This document shows, piece after piece, positions 27,333-38,959 of a stretch of 64,000 nt of DNA. The DNA lies in the NCBI GenBank assembly GCA_014529385.2, contig CM043948.1:82259760-82323759 (forward strand), in the 5' to 3' direction. The stretch comes from Adiantum capillus-veneris (taxonomy: Eukaryota > Streptophyta > Polypodiopsida > Polypodiales > Pteridaceae). The notes beneath the pieces were generated by a model, which did not search any database, was not told where the DNA came from, and saw nothing but the letters and a program-made list of their open reading frames with translations. Each line of letters starts with the position of its first letter. The first letter of the stretch is position 1. The position numbers and the translations under genes were made by a program.

Positions 27333-28253
27333 TGATAACAACATACAAGTGCCCACCTAGCCAAGGCGCCCGTTGGGTCAGCCGGCCAAAGTTTTGATGT
27401 GGTCACATTATCTTTCCGATGTTTAATATATCAAACCCTGTAAAATCCTAATGACAATCGTCTATGTCAAGTCTAAGTCAAAGATGTAATTTTTCAATGA
27501 TGTATGTAAAGGTCCATGAGAAGTTGGCCTCCGGCCACTTTAGAAAGCCCTAGGTATATAATACACTAAGGTTAGTGGGAAAAGGATATTATTTTTGAAG
27601 ATAAGTGACTATTGCGTTACGCACAGAGAGATACCTCTTTGCTCTAACTTGTAATCATCGCATCTGTGGCTAGGGTAATCCAAATTCAGTTTTGTTTCTT
27701 GCATTGTGTTCCTCTTACTCTGCTCTTTCATTCAAGTGTAAGCATTCAAGATTCGTTGAAGGTTTCAAACGCATCCATTTAGGCCTTAAATCGTTGTTTT
27801 GAGTGTTTATATGCGTATTTTATGTTGTTTTGACCGTAGGAGAGGCCTTAGGGACCTAAGAACGACCCTTTAGGGTCATCCATTTATTGTTTTTACGTAC
27901 TTTGGGACGAACGATCGCGATCCATGTACCTTCCCAGAATGATGTGATAGTGATAGGATATGTTCCTGATAGTCCCCTATAGCTTCCCTTCAAGTTTCGT
28001 GCGATTCCGATATGATTTGCATGGTGAACGGGCGTGATGACTGTAGAGCTGTGTAGAAGGACATAGGCAGATTACTTGGCTTTAGTGCGATTGATTTTCT
28101 TGTAGAGTTAGTAGTTGCATCTCTTCGAGTTCACTTCATTAGGGTTGACATCCTAGTGAGTTTCCATGCCTCATCCGAGTCGCTTCCCCTGTATCGATAA
28201 TTTTATGTTGATGCTTGAGAGCTATGCTATGGATGTCCGTCGCGGCGACCCCA
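27333..28253 (+). repeat. Left LTR of the large non-autonomous element
   Basis: It begins TGATAACAACATACAAG and ends CGACCCCA. It includes one copy of the ACGATCGCGATC motif at 27911-27930. A TATAATACAC segment near 27556 may serve as promoter. Confidence 0.88.
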
Positions 28254-28254
28254 T

Positions 28255-28272
28255 TGGCGCCGTTTTCGGGGA
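28255..28272 (+). promoter_or_regulatory. Primer binding site, Asp-type tRNA
   Basis: TGGCGCCGTTTTCGGGGA resembles TGGCGCCGTTGCCGGGGA-type sites that many plant Ty3/Gypsy elements use for tRNA priming. It lies one base after the left LTR. Confidence 0.8.
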
Positions 28273-28639
28273 ATGAATCTTAGGTGATGAGTGACCGAGT
28301 GCGTATTCAGAGTTTTCTTATTGTTCCAAAAGATAATTTCCATTCTATTTACATTTCAGTGAAGCATCTAGACAGGGGTTTAGTGCTTAGTGAAGTCTAA
28401 GGTCGGTGGACTGGCTAGATCTACTCTTGAGAGATATAGGGAGTTGTGAGTGAGGTTGCTTTAAGCATTTTTTCTCTTCAAATTTCTTTGTATTGATTGA
28501 GTACTGATCCATCATCCGTTTTTTATCCTATTTGTTTTGTTTGATTCATTTTCTTATGTTCTTTCATTTCTATACTTAGAAGTAGGATAAGTAAATCACA
28601 TTCCAGTCAGATTTGGGGCAAAAGATAGAGTCAAAAACA

Positions 28640-30210
28640 CCAGAAAACCATAACTTTGGCAAAAGGGCCATAAGACTCTGAAATTAGAAAATCTGACCAA
28701 ACAGAGCTGAAATTGATTCAAATCACAAAGTGGTAGCACCAAACACTGGGAAATACTTGTCAAAGAGAGCTTGTAAAATTTTATCAGATTTGGCTCTGGT
28801 AGTACGATCGCGATTGGTGTACCTCAGTGCCAGAATTGTACAAGATTTGACATGTGCCTTCCTGGTAAGATTCTAAACAAGTTTGTCTAAAGCAACCACA
28901 CCCAAAAACATCAAAAATCAAGGAAATCAGGCCACTTGGGTAAAACTAGCCTGACAGACCGAGAAATTGTAAAATCTTGACTTTTTCTGATCCAAATGCA
29001 AAAAGGCTTGGGGGATAGCCTTAAAACATCAGTGTCTACAAGCATGCCAAATTTGGTTGAATTTGGGCTCAGAACTACGATCGCGATTGGTGTACCTAGA
29101 CCTCAGATTTGTACCAGATTTTATGAGTAGACTCTTCAAGCGTATACAAACATAAAAGTCTAAAGGACCTAGGGTCAAAAACCACAAAAAACTAGTCAAA
29201 ACCACTGAATACAGATCCAAGTCAAAAACTGCTAAACTGCCATAGAAATTGACTTTCAGTAGACCAAAACACATCAAAACTGGGAAGAAACCATGCAAAG
29301 GGATAGCCTGTGCATAGGACAAGCCTAGGTATCTCTCAAATCCCAAATCAAGCATCAAAATCAATCAAACCTGATAAACTTGAAAAATCAGGCACTTCAG
29401 ACCAAGAAACTGTAAATTCTTGACTTTTTTGAGTCCAAATACAAAAGTGTCTGGCGAGTAGTCTTAAAATAGCCTAGTGAACAAGCTGGTGAAGTTTCAT
29501 CCAATTTGGGCTCCAAACTACGATCGCGATCGGTGTACCTCAGTCCCAGATCTGACCCAGATTTGACCCACACATACACCTAGGTTATGTAAGATACCAG
29601 GAGTTTTCAAAATTCAAAAAAGTGACCAAAATAGCCAAAAATAGCAGACAGTCAAAAAACCACTGCAGTAGACCAAGATCTGGTGAAAACTTGACTTTTT
29701 CTTGTCCAAATTCAAAAAGATTTGGGGAGTAGACTGTACACGTCATTGTCTACCATATCCACAAGTTTCACCTGAAAAGGAGTTGGTACTACGATCGCGA
29801 TCGGTGTACCATAGTGACATTTTGAGTTGAGACTTGGTGAGTAGGTAGCTGATAACTAGACAAACAACTTTCTCAAAAGAACCAGGGTCAAAAAACCAAA
29901 AGACAATTCTCAAATAAGGCAAACACTGATCACTGATCCTTCAGACCAAAATTTTGAGAAAATTCAAGTTTTTGTGATCCAAATGCAAAGTGGGTTTGGG
30001 AATGGACTAATCATACCCCTGTCTATCAAATCCTAAAATTTCATGCAAAAAGGGCCTGGAACAACGATCGCGATCGGTGTTCCCCCTGACAAAACATCTC
30101 CAAATTCAAAAATACAAAGACACTTGGTATCAAGACATCAAGGGCTAGCTACTGTGCAAAAATCTTCCAAAACTGTGACATGGGGTCAACGATCGCGATC
30201 GGTGTACCTC
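28640..30210 (+). repeat. Leader repeats with ACGATCGCGATCGGTGTACC motif
   Basis: Six copies of the 20-base motif, with small changes, start at 28804, 29077, 29520, 29791, 30063 and 30189. Several sit in a degenerate unit of about 270 bases that also repeats GACTTTTT...CCAAATGCAAA and TTTGGGGAGTAG-like segments. The two LTRs carry further copies at 27911 and 37970. The stretch 28273-30650 is otherwise without a supported gene. Confidence 0.85.
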
Positions 30211-30659
30211 TACATAGTGAGAGTATTTGACTTCATAAGTTTGTAGATCTACTTGAGTACATCCAAAATCTCAAGTTTGAGTGAAAAATACCCTCTGGAA
30301 GCCAAGATACAAGCACAAAATCTCTTTGTGTCCTGGTCCTGAGACTGTTTTGAGTGTTGTTCCAAGTGCAGTTCACTAAAATTGCTCTAACTTTTGATAG
30401 ACAACTCCAAATTGAGTCAGGTATAGCTAGGAAGAAAGCTTGCGGGCAATAGCACACACCTAGACCATAGGAGAGCTGAATTTTACTAGGTTTCCTAAAT
30501 CCAAACTTTTAGGGTGCCCCAAGACCACTTTCCAGAGACCAAAAGGTCATAAATTCTTGATTTTTGAGAGACCTGACGAGGGGCAAAAAGAGATAAGTTT
30601 CATTAAGCCAAAGTGAGCTTATCAAGGACTATCTTGAGAGATTTGAGTGATCCTTAATC

Positions 30660-32195
30660 ATGATAAATCATTCACCACCAGGGTTCTCAACTCCACTTGG
30701 AGACATGAAAAACGCAAGAAACACCGCAATGTCTTCAATAGGGGGATTGGGAGAATACCTAGAGGAGAGACATTCTCTAATCAACAAACCCAACGTGAGG
30801 TTCATCAAAACCAATGAAGCCACGAGAGTTCTAACGGATTACACTTATGATGGCCTTTATAGGTTACCTATTGGGGATCAAAACAACTTCTATAGATGTT
30901 TAAATTCCATCATTGAAGAGTTGATAGACTACAAGAACTTCTATGCCTTCACATACACAGATGACTAGGGAGTGCAAGTTCTAATGGTAGATAAGTATGG
31001 ATGAGAATACAAACTTATCAGCCCAATTGAGCTAGAAAGATATACATACATGGTTACTCCAATCTCTGCTTACTACTTTCAACCGAGTGTAAGCGTACCA
31101 GGGTTTTTTTAGACTGATTTGCAAGAAGCTAACATTGAAACTATGGAATCAAATGGACCTCAAACATCCAAAATAGCTATTCATGGGAGTGTAGCTCCTA
31201 CCTCATTGAGTGGAACAAAGAGAACACCAATTAGACTTACAAATCCATCAACATTTCCAAAACATGTCTCAAAGGGGATTCCACCAGGATTTGCTCCAAG
31301 ACGAGGAGAAGGAACAAGGGATGTCTTTGTGAGAGACCCCAACACGCTAAGATATATGGTTGAACCAGAACCAATGAGACCATATCAATTGGCCAAATGT
31401 GTCAAGAAGAAGTATGATGGATTAAGGGATCCATACGTACATGCATCCTTGTTCAAACAAGTGTTAAGAGCTGAACAAGTATTTTATTTTCATACACAGT
31501 ATGAGGGATTTGGCTTAACCTTGGAAGGGATAGCATTGAATTGGTTCCAACCGTTGGACAAAAATGCCTTCTCAAACGTTGAACAACTTTTGCAAGAATT
31601 TGTTGTGGAGTTCTCTAAAAGGGGAATCAAGCATAACACAGTGTCCCAAATCTATGCATTCAAGCAAAAAGAGGATGAGAGAGTGAAGGAAGCATCGCTA
31701 CGCTTTAAACAATATATAGAGAGATGTCCGGAACACGAGTTACCACATGATGAAAGATTATCAATTCTCTTCATAGAGGGTTTGAAAAATGAAACTCTCA
31801 AGAAAGATTTGCACTTAAAAGGATGTACTTCCTTTGAACAAGTCACGAGAGAAGCGTTATACCTAGTTGACAATTGTAAAGCCTATGGCGAGGAAATTGG
31901 TGATACAAAGATCACTATGGATAATGCTCCTTTAGCATCTAGTGAAACCAACACAAGGCAAGTGGTTATGTCTCAATTAATGGCCAACCTAGATGAGCTA
32001 GAGGCGCAAGTAGCACAACGAATAAAATGGTGTTCCATTGAGCAAAAATGGACCAATCATGAGATGAGCGAGTGCTACTATAATCAAACCTACACGAGGG
32101 AGATACTATTTGGACATCAAATAGAAAAACAAATGCCATTACCAAATCATCCATTATTTCAAAATAAGGTTGTATCAAGGGCTACAAAGTGCTGA
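30660..32195 (+). pseudogene. Gag of the large LTR element
   Basis: One reading frame runs from 30660 to 32195 and is interrupted by three stops before 31119. The part from 31119 (358 codons) is open. It contains the retrotransposon gag core: GLTLEGIALNWF, then VEQLLQEFVVEF, KEDERVKEASLRFKQYIERC and SILFIEGLKNETLKKDL, typical of Ty3/Gypsy capsid proteins. It would form the particle shell that packages the element RNA. The frame shifts near 32180 into the zinc-knuckle segment. With the early stops the full-length product cannot be made, unless translation starts at 31119 or later. Confidence 0.85.
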
Positions 32196-33430
32196 GGTAT
32201 CACAACCTAGGCTAGGGCAAGAACCTATGAGAAAACTCTATTCATTGAATGAGGACACTCTAATGTTCATAGCCAATCAAGAGCGTAGACCAGAGACCAT
32301 TCTGGCTAAGCAAGAACAACCATTAATTGTGCCACCAGTGACTCAACAAGATGGACCATGCTACAAGTGTGGAGGTAAAGATTGGGCCAAGAATTGTTCT
32401 CGTGTAGAGATAATTGGATATTGTTTGGAGTGTGCCATTACACACATTGTTCCTAATTGTCCAAAACACCCAAACAAATAGGGGAAAACAACAATGAATG
32501 TTGTGGGAGTGTTACCTTCTCCAAGTGGATCAGAGGCAAAACCCAAAATTCCTGTGAAGGTAGTGACTAGAGCCCAAGCAAACGAAAATGCTGAGGACCA
32601 AGCTAATGAGGAGAAAGATCAACAACCCAAACAAGGGGAAACAACTAGTGTGTCAGTGAGGACTGGGAGAAAATCCTGGAAAGCCAAAAGAGATAGAATT
32701 AAAGCAAAAACAATTACAAATCAAACTGCACTACAAACAGAATTACAAGAGACAAAGGAATAGTTAAAACAAGAACAGGAAAACAAAACGGTGGTGAGCG
32801 ATAAGAAACCAAGGAAGGCGTCTTCCGGAGGATCTGTGTTGGTAGACAAAGTCCTAGAGCCATTAGATGTTGCACTGGAAGCATATGAGGCTAGATTGAA
32901 ACCCAACCAAACCCTAGAGCAACGAGGGATGAAATATCCTCATGCCGAGGTAGAGCTGAGAGGTTGAAAATGTGTAAGGAATTGGTAAAAATTGCACAGA
33001 CAATGATGGAGCCTGAAGCACCAATTCCACCTCCAGAAACAAAACCAAAACGTGTTGGATTTGAAATGCCTAAGGCAAAGGTTGTTGAAACATTAACTCA
33101 AAGAAACATTGAGCTAGAATCACAAAAGGATGTGCAAGCAAAGACTGCAACACAAGAAACCAACAACCTAGAAAATCAACTAGATGATCAAGTAGTGGCC
33201 AACACCACTAATGATGCAAGGTCAAGATCACAATTTATGGCACCTATCCCAGAGATAGATGAGCCATGGCCAAATGAATTGTGGGAAGCAATTAGAAGTG
33301 AAAAAGAGGGAAGTGCAACTTTCCAATCGCACCCATAACTGAGGTCAATACAAGGCATGAATTCTATCAGGGAGACATTCAATCTCTAAATGGAGATGAA
33401 CGAACGGAAGTTTCAATTGAAAGCAAACCA
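32170..33430 (+). pseudogene. Zinc-knuckle and linker part of the polyprotein, broken
   Basis: Continuing in a second frame, CYKCGGKDWAKNC near 32360 is a CCHC-type knuckle lacking its His. CLECAITHIVPNC follows near 32430 as a second, slightly compressed knuckle. Beyond a TAG at 32479 the frame continues as a charged Gln/Lys/Glu-rich linker to a further stop at 32761. It then changes frame near 32960, and again before the protease at 33437. Confidence 0.75.
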
Positions 33431-33436
33431 GAGTCC

Positions 33437-34903
33437 TTGAATACCTTACCCTCATACATAGGAGAACATGAGGCAGACTCAGAGACTAGAGTGGTGCCAT
33501 CTCAGAGGAAAGCCATATCCAAGATGATGGATACAAAGAGTATGCAAGAGTTGATGTCAGCTCCAATACAATGCACCATTACTCAATCTGAACTGCTTAA
33601 GATTAGACCACATGTATGGGATGAAGTAGGCAACAATTTGGGGAAAATGGGATTAAAGATACCTCTTCAAAATCTACCCTCAAATGAACAATCAAACAAA
33701 ACTCAACAAGAAAGTGCAAACGCTAAACCGGTGCCAATAAACAAGGTGGGGGAATATTGCAAAGGAGAAGAAGGAAACACCACCTTACCTGTGGAATACA
33801 AAGGAGTTAAAACATTGGCTATACTTGATAGTGGAGCTGGAGTAGCCATAGCCACAAAAGACATTTGGGAAAAATGGGGTAGACCAGCACTTAGGAAAAC
33901 TAGAATGAAGCTGCAACTTGCAGATGGATACACGGAAAAACCTCTGGGTATCCTAGAGCAAATTATTGTGACTTCTTGTGGAATTGAATATGAGCATACA
34001 TTTGCAATAGTAGATTTTGAAAAAGGGAACAATTTTGATATCATTTTAGGAAGACCTTCCATGCGCCAACTTAAGATGGTTCAAGATTGGGGCTATGACT
34101 ATATTTACTTGAGACATAAAAAGATCACCACAAAAATAAGCACAAAAGACCATCGCTATAGAGATGTGAATAGAACTCCTTTAGAAGAAATTGACTCTAC
34201 TATAGTCAATGGGAAAGAGATACCTGCGTGGCTCCAAACCAAACAAGAACTTTGGATGTGTGGTGCTTCGAAGTGTGGAAGCTCAGTGAAGTAGGATTGC
34301 ATCCTAGAAAGATCAATGGATGATGAAGCTTACATATTGGAACCCTTTCCAGAGCAATTATTTGATCCATTTGGATGGACCCAAATATTGGCAACCTTGG
34401 ATGTGTGTGTAAATGAGCTAACTCCAACCAAGTTTTGTGATGAAGGAGGCTACGACCTAGTTTCATGTTTTATGTTGAAAGTGCTAAGAAATGCTAATGA
34501 GATTTGTGAGAATGAAAAGAGAGGGACAAATAGCTATGTCATGGAGGATGCTGCACAAACACAAACTAGGAGAGCAATACAACCATGTGAAGATGTCATC
34601 ATTGAGATACTTGAAGAGTCAACAACATCTACACCAAAGAAACTAACTTCAAATGATGCAGAGTTGAAAGTACATGAAGAATCAGATGTGCAAAGCTCCA
34701 CATCAACATATGTTCTACAAACTCAAGATCAAAGGAAGAATGAGGAAGAAGCCAAAGATGAAAAATATCCCACATTGATCAAATTCAATTTATGCGGACA
34801 AATAGGGCTCAAGGTTACATGCTCGGCCGCAATTGATCCTTATGCTACTAAGAATATAATGTCATATGGCACTTGGATAATGATGGGAAAGCCGACAATT
34901 AAA
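33437..34903 (+). pseudogene. Aspartic protease plus second, degenerate protease-like domain
   Basis: One frame runs on from 33437 with an internal TAG at 34292. The first domain (about 33790-34130) has TLAILDSGAGVAIATKDIW, with the catalytic Asp-Ser-Gly, then LQLADGY, and DIILGRPSM near its end. This is a normal retropepsin of the Gypsy type. A second segment at about 34770-34890 has the same overall pattern, but AIDPYATKNIMS replaces the active Asp-Thr/Ser-Gly, so it could not be catalytic. A TAA at 34904 separates it from the following W-rich ORF in the same frame. Confidence 0.8.
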
Positions 34904-34906
34904 TAA

Positions 34907-36250
34907 GTGGAGGAAAGAGTATACACCAGTGCCAAAACACCAATCCCAAGTTTTGGCATAGCGGAGGCAATACTCAAGTTGAGTCATGGGGAGTTCAAAG
35001 ACAACTTCAACATAGTTGACTCACATCACATCAAAGAAAGTCTAGTCCTAACAAAGAGTTGGAAGAATATCTTCTTTGGGCAACAACAAAAATCATCAAA
35101 AACAACAACAAAGATGGTCCAAGAGACATCAACAAAAAAGACACAACCATCTGCAGCAGTAGAAAAAGCTAAGGCCAAACTAAACATTGAAGAAGATCAT
35201 CCTCACAAGTTAGTTTTACCTTCGACAAGCCCACATCAAAGCTCAAGCAAAGCCTCTACGTCAAGAACAAAAGCTTCAACAATGCAATGGATCCCTAAAC
35301 AAAAGGTTTTGCAACCTAAATCTCCATCACAACAAAGTCTCCAAAAGAAGCAAAGAAATTTCAAGCAGGTGTTGGTATCCAAGGAACACATTAAAGTCAA
35401 AGATCCAATTTGGATACACTCTCAAGAACAATCTCAACAACAAAAGGCGACAGGGTGGGTGGCCTCAAATGATGTTTGGGCCAAAAAGCCCAAGGTAATG
35501 GCATGGAACTTCTCACCCTTACATAGAAACCCCACAAAGAACAAGCCGAGCATTCAACGCAAGACAACCAACTCAACTAGGAGAAAGAAGAAGCAAAAGA
35601 AAAGAGCTTCAAAGAGGCAAACAATACAACAAATATGGGTACCAAAGTCAGAGATTTATCAAGCTACCCAACAAGGCCAAATGAAGACAAAGAATAGAAT
35701 GGTTCCCGTCAAGCTACTTGAAGCACAAGGATTCTATAAAGGTAACACCCAAATATGGTTACCCAAAGTAGTTGCTCAACCTAGAGCCACTAAGACCAAC
35801 CAAGTAGCAAAGGACCCCACACAAAGACAGTCAACAACAACAAAGAGCCAATGGAGACTAAGCACAACCAAGGGAGAAACAACCTCAAAATGGATCCCTC
35901 GTCTTCTACTACAAAAGCAAGGATTTTACAATGGTAATAGCCAAGTATGGATACAAAATCCTAGTGTCTATCAAGTCAAGGGAGCAACTCATGAAGAAAG
36001 AACAAAGTGGGTCCCAAAACCACTGTTGAAAACTCAGGCTCCTCACAAAGAAGAAAAAGTAAAGGTACAACAATGCGGCCTCCTTACGGAACATCCCATG
36101 CAACAAAAGAAGCTAGAGGAGTCAAAGTATGCCAACTTACTTGAAAAGATAGTGGCATCCAAAGACCAAAGCAATGATAGAGGCCTTAATCTCAAGAACT
36201 TATGGCATTGGGTTTCAGGCCATGAACAGGTAAGTCCAAGTCGCCATTAA
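34907..36250 (+). CDS. Lys/Gln-rich ORF with repeated W-[IVL]-P-K motifs
   Basis: A 447-codon open frame follows the protease region in the same frame after a single TAA. It is very basic. Repeated motifs are WIPK near 35289, WVPK near 35636, WLPK near 35758, WIPR near 35892 and WVPK near 36008. A duplicated module QGFYKGNTQIW / QGFYNGNSQVW lies at about 35730 and 35922. It occupies the position where other Gypsy elements have reverse transcriptase, but shows none of its motifs. The function is not known; a basic, Trp-containing repeat protein might bind nucleic acid. There is no ATG at the first codon, so it was probably translated as part of the polyprotein. Confidence 0.5.
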   Translation: MEERVYTSAKTPIPSFGIAEAILKLSHGEFKDNFNIVDSHHIKESLVLTKSWKNIFFGQQQKSSKTTTKMVQETSTKKTQPSAAVEKAKAKLNIEEDHPHKLVLPSTSPHQSSSKASTSRTKASTMQWIPKQKVLQPKSPSQQSLQKKQRNFKQVLVSKEHIKVKDPIWIHSQEQSQQQKATGWVASNDVWAKKPKVMAWNFSPLHRNPTKNKPSIQRKTTNSTRRKKKQKKRASKRQTIQQIWVPKSEIYQATQQGQMKTKNRMVPVKLLEAQGFYKGNTQIWLPKVVAQPRATKTNQVAKDPTQRQSTTTKSQWRLSTTKGETTSKWIPRLLLQKQGFYNGNSQVWIQNPSVYQVKGATHEERTKWVPKPLLKTQAPHKEEKVKVQQCGLLTEHPMQQKKLEESKYANLLEKIVASKDQSNDRGLNLKNLWHWVSGHEQVSPSRH

Positions 36251-37392
36251 AAATACATGGCATAAAAGTCAAGACTCAGACAGCTGAGCCACTAAATGAG
36301 CAAGGAATTAGTCCCAAAGCTTCAAGTAATATTCTCTGAGTTCTAAGAGTCTTAGCTATTCCAGGTACTGCTCAAGGTGGAGGAGTTGAGAATATTTATG
36401 TTGTGTCGCTCATGCTGGTATAGGTGAGCATAAGAGTCCAAGTCTATGTATTTTAAGTTTGGTAAAGTGAAGAAGAGAGTCCAAAAGACACTCACGCACT
36501 ATGCATAGTGAGTAATGAGTGGAGAAGCTTCAACATCAAAAACCCTTCTTGGAAATGTGGAAGCTATTGAGATGTCCTTGGATATCACATGTGCTACATT
36601 TGTTCCTTGAAGCACCCAACAACTCATTTTTCACACTGCATGATTTTCTTGAAAGAACTCTTGTGTGCATATAGAGTGTCCCATAATTGGAACTTGCATT
36701 ACGCGCTCTTACTTTATTTCTCCCAAGCACTCACCATGCATGAACAGGTACTCAACTTCCAAGTGTTCAATCCCAATAAGAGCATATACCAAAGGCATTT
36801 TTTCCAATTGGGTTTTTTCCTTTGGTCATTCAGGTTCTAGACCCTAATTTAGAAACACCCATCACTATTCTATTGTATATATTCCTTCCATCAAATGAAA
36901 CCAATAAAGAATTTGTTACACGATATTCAAAGTGGGGCCACATTGTTCTCAAAACTACGCTTCAACAAGAGCAGCTTTTATCTTCAAAGATACCAACAAA
37001 GCTCTATTGACAAAGTGGCAAAGAAAATCAAATTGGAGATGCCAGTGCACACATGTCAAAGTCTCAAACATTTTGAGATATGAGCTCCAATAAAAAGTCA
37101 ACTGCACCACGAGGCAAAGTATCTAAAGAAGCAGGTATCATCGACCAACTGCACAAATGGAAAGGTAAAGCAGGATGTGCAACAACATGTACAAATGCCT
37201 CGTCCACAACATCCAAATCACAAAGAACACCTGTTCATCAATCAAAGGCAAATGGGCACCCCATTTGAACAAGAAAAACATGCCAGATATAACTCAATCA
37301 AGGAAGGGGGGAGTCTCATCAACAAGAAGACCAGACTACAAATGGTTGTGTCAAGGGACGACACGAGCTAGGAAGGGGGGAGTATTGGGAGG
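36251..37392 (+). other. 3' non-coding part of the large LTR element, with polypurine tract
   Basis: No protein domain is recognised. Near the end, GTGTCAAGGGACGACAC (37348-37364) is followed by GGAAGGGGGGAG and GGGAGG directly before the right LTR; these purines are the likely plus-strand primer. Confidence 0.7.
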
Positions 37393-38313
37393 TGATAACA
37401 ACATACAAGTGCCCACCTAGCCAAGGCACCCGTTGGGTCAGCCGGCCAAAGTTTTGATGTGGTCACATTATTTTCCGATGTTTAATACATCAAACCCGGT
37501 AAAAGCCTAATGGCAATCGTCTATGTCAAGTCTAAGCCAAAGATTTAATTTTTCCAATGATGTATGTAAAGGTCCATGAGAAGTTGGCTGCCGGCCACTT
37601 TAGAAAGCCCTAAGTATATAATACACTAAGGTTAGTGGGAAAAGGAGATTATTTTAAAGATAGGTGACTATTGCATTACGCACAGAGAGCTATCTCTTTG
37701 CTCCAACTTGTAATCATCGCATCTGTGGCTACGGTAATCCAAATTCAATTTTGTTTCTTGCATTGTGTTCCTCTTACTCTGCTCTTTCATTCAAGTGTAA
37801 GCATTCAAGATTCGGTGAAGGTTTCAAACGCATCCATTTAGGCCTTAAATCGTTGTTTTGAGTGTTTATATGCATATTTTATGTTGTTTTGACCATAGGA
37901 GAGGCCTTAGGGACCTAAGAACGAACCTTTAGGGTCATCCATTTATTGTTTTTACGTACTTTGGGATGAACGATCGCGATCCATGTACCTTCCCAGAATG
38001 ATGTGATAGTGATAGGATATGTTCCTGATAGTCCCCTATAGCTTCCCTTCAAGTTTCGTGCGATTTCGATATGATTTGCATGGTGAACGGGCGTGATGAC
38101 TGTAGAGCTGTGTAGAAGGACATAGGCAGATTACTTGGCTTTAGTGCGATTGATTTTCTTGTAGAGTTAGTAGTTGCATCTCTTCGAGTTCACTTCATTA
38201 GGGTTGACATCCTAGTGAGTTTCCATGCCTCATCCGAGTCGCTTCCCCTGTATCGATAATTTTATGTTGATGTTTGAGAGCTATGCTATGGACGTCCGTT
38301 GCAGCGACCCGCA
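37393..38313 (+). repeat. Right LTR of the large non-autonomous element
   Basis: It has the same length as the left LTR and differs by scattered base changes, roughly two or three per hundred by eye. It carries the CGATCGCGATC motif at 37970-37989. It ends near CGACCCGCA. Confidence 0.87.
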
Positions 38314-38910
38314 AACACACCAACTCTCTCTCAAAATATAGCTTGAGATGCACACCGTTCACCCTGTGCTTGATAAACCAACCATTCATCCTCATCAACT
38401 GGTAGGTTTTGTTGGAAAAGACTTGGTGGACCTTATATGGGTGATAGCATGTTTAAGTGGTACCAAAAAAGAGTGTCTTGGACACTCCTTTGATCTTAGG
38501 CAAGCTAGGGTTGACCTTGAGGTGGGAATCCTACCCAAGCATGAGGTGCTTGTTGGCTTGCTAAGTGTTAGTGGGAGCCTTGCCCAAAAGCTTGAGATGC
38601 TTCTCACAGGATTAAATGACTAAAGTTCTTGAAGTGTTTAATTCAAAGACAAACTCTCAAGAGGCTTCAACGTTTTTATGCTTGATTGACTAAGTGCTTC
38701 AAGTATTCAATTCAAACCAAATGAGTTAATAAGCATAAAAGACACATGTTCAAATGATCCTCCACATGTGGCCATCATGATGTGTTTGAATGCTATTGAA
38801 TAGTTTTTAACGGGGTCCAATGAGAATTTAGATACATAAAAATAAAAAATTAAGTTCTTTCTCTCAAAGAGGAAAAAGAGGACACATGTCCAAATGAAAT
38901 AATTAAATAA

Positions 38911-38959
<49 letters not shown>

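Larger units (their letters stand above)
27333..38313 (+). mobile_element. Large LTR retrotransposon with gag and protease but no RT/integrase
   Basis: Two 921-base LTRs (27333-28253 and 37393-38313) are alike apart from scattered substitutions. The primer site TGGCGCCGTTTTCGGGGA follows the left LTR and a purine tract precedes the right one. The internal region has a 2.4 kb repetitive leader, gag, zinc knuckles, an aspartic protease and a long Lys/Gln/Trp-rich ORF. I find no YxDD reverse transcriptase, RNase H or integrase motif, so this is a non-autonomous element that must borrow them. The primer-site type and gag-protease style suggest Ty3/Gypsy ancestry. A 5-base target duplication was not seen (GGAGG on the left, AACAC on the right). 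Confidence 0.85.

Noticed and set aside
27328-38318. A target duplication around the large LTR element
   Set aside because: GGAGG on the left and AACAC on the right do not match, so I make no claim about its insertion site.
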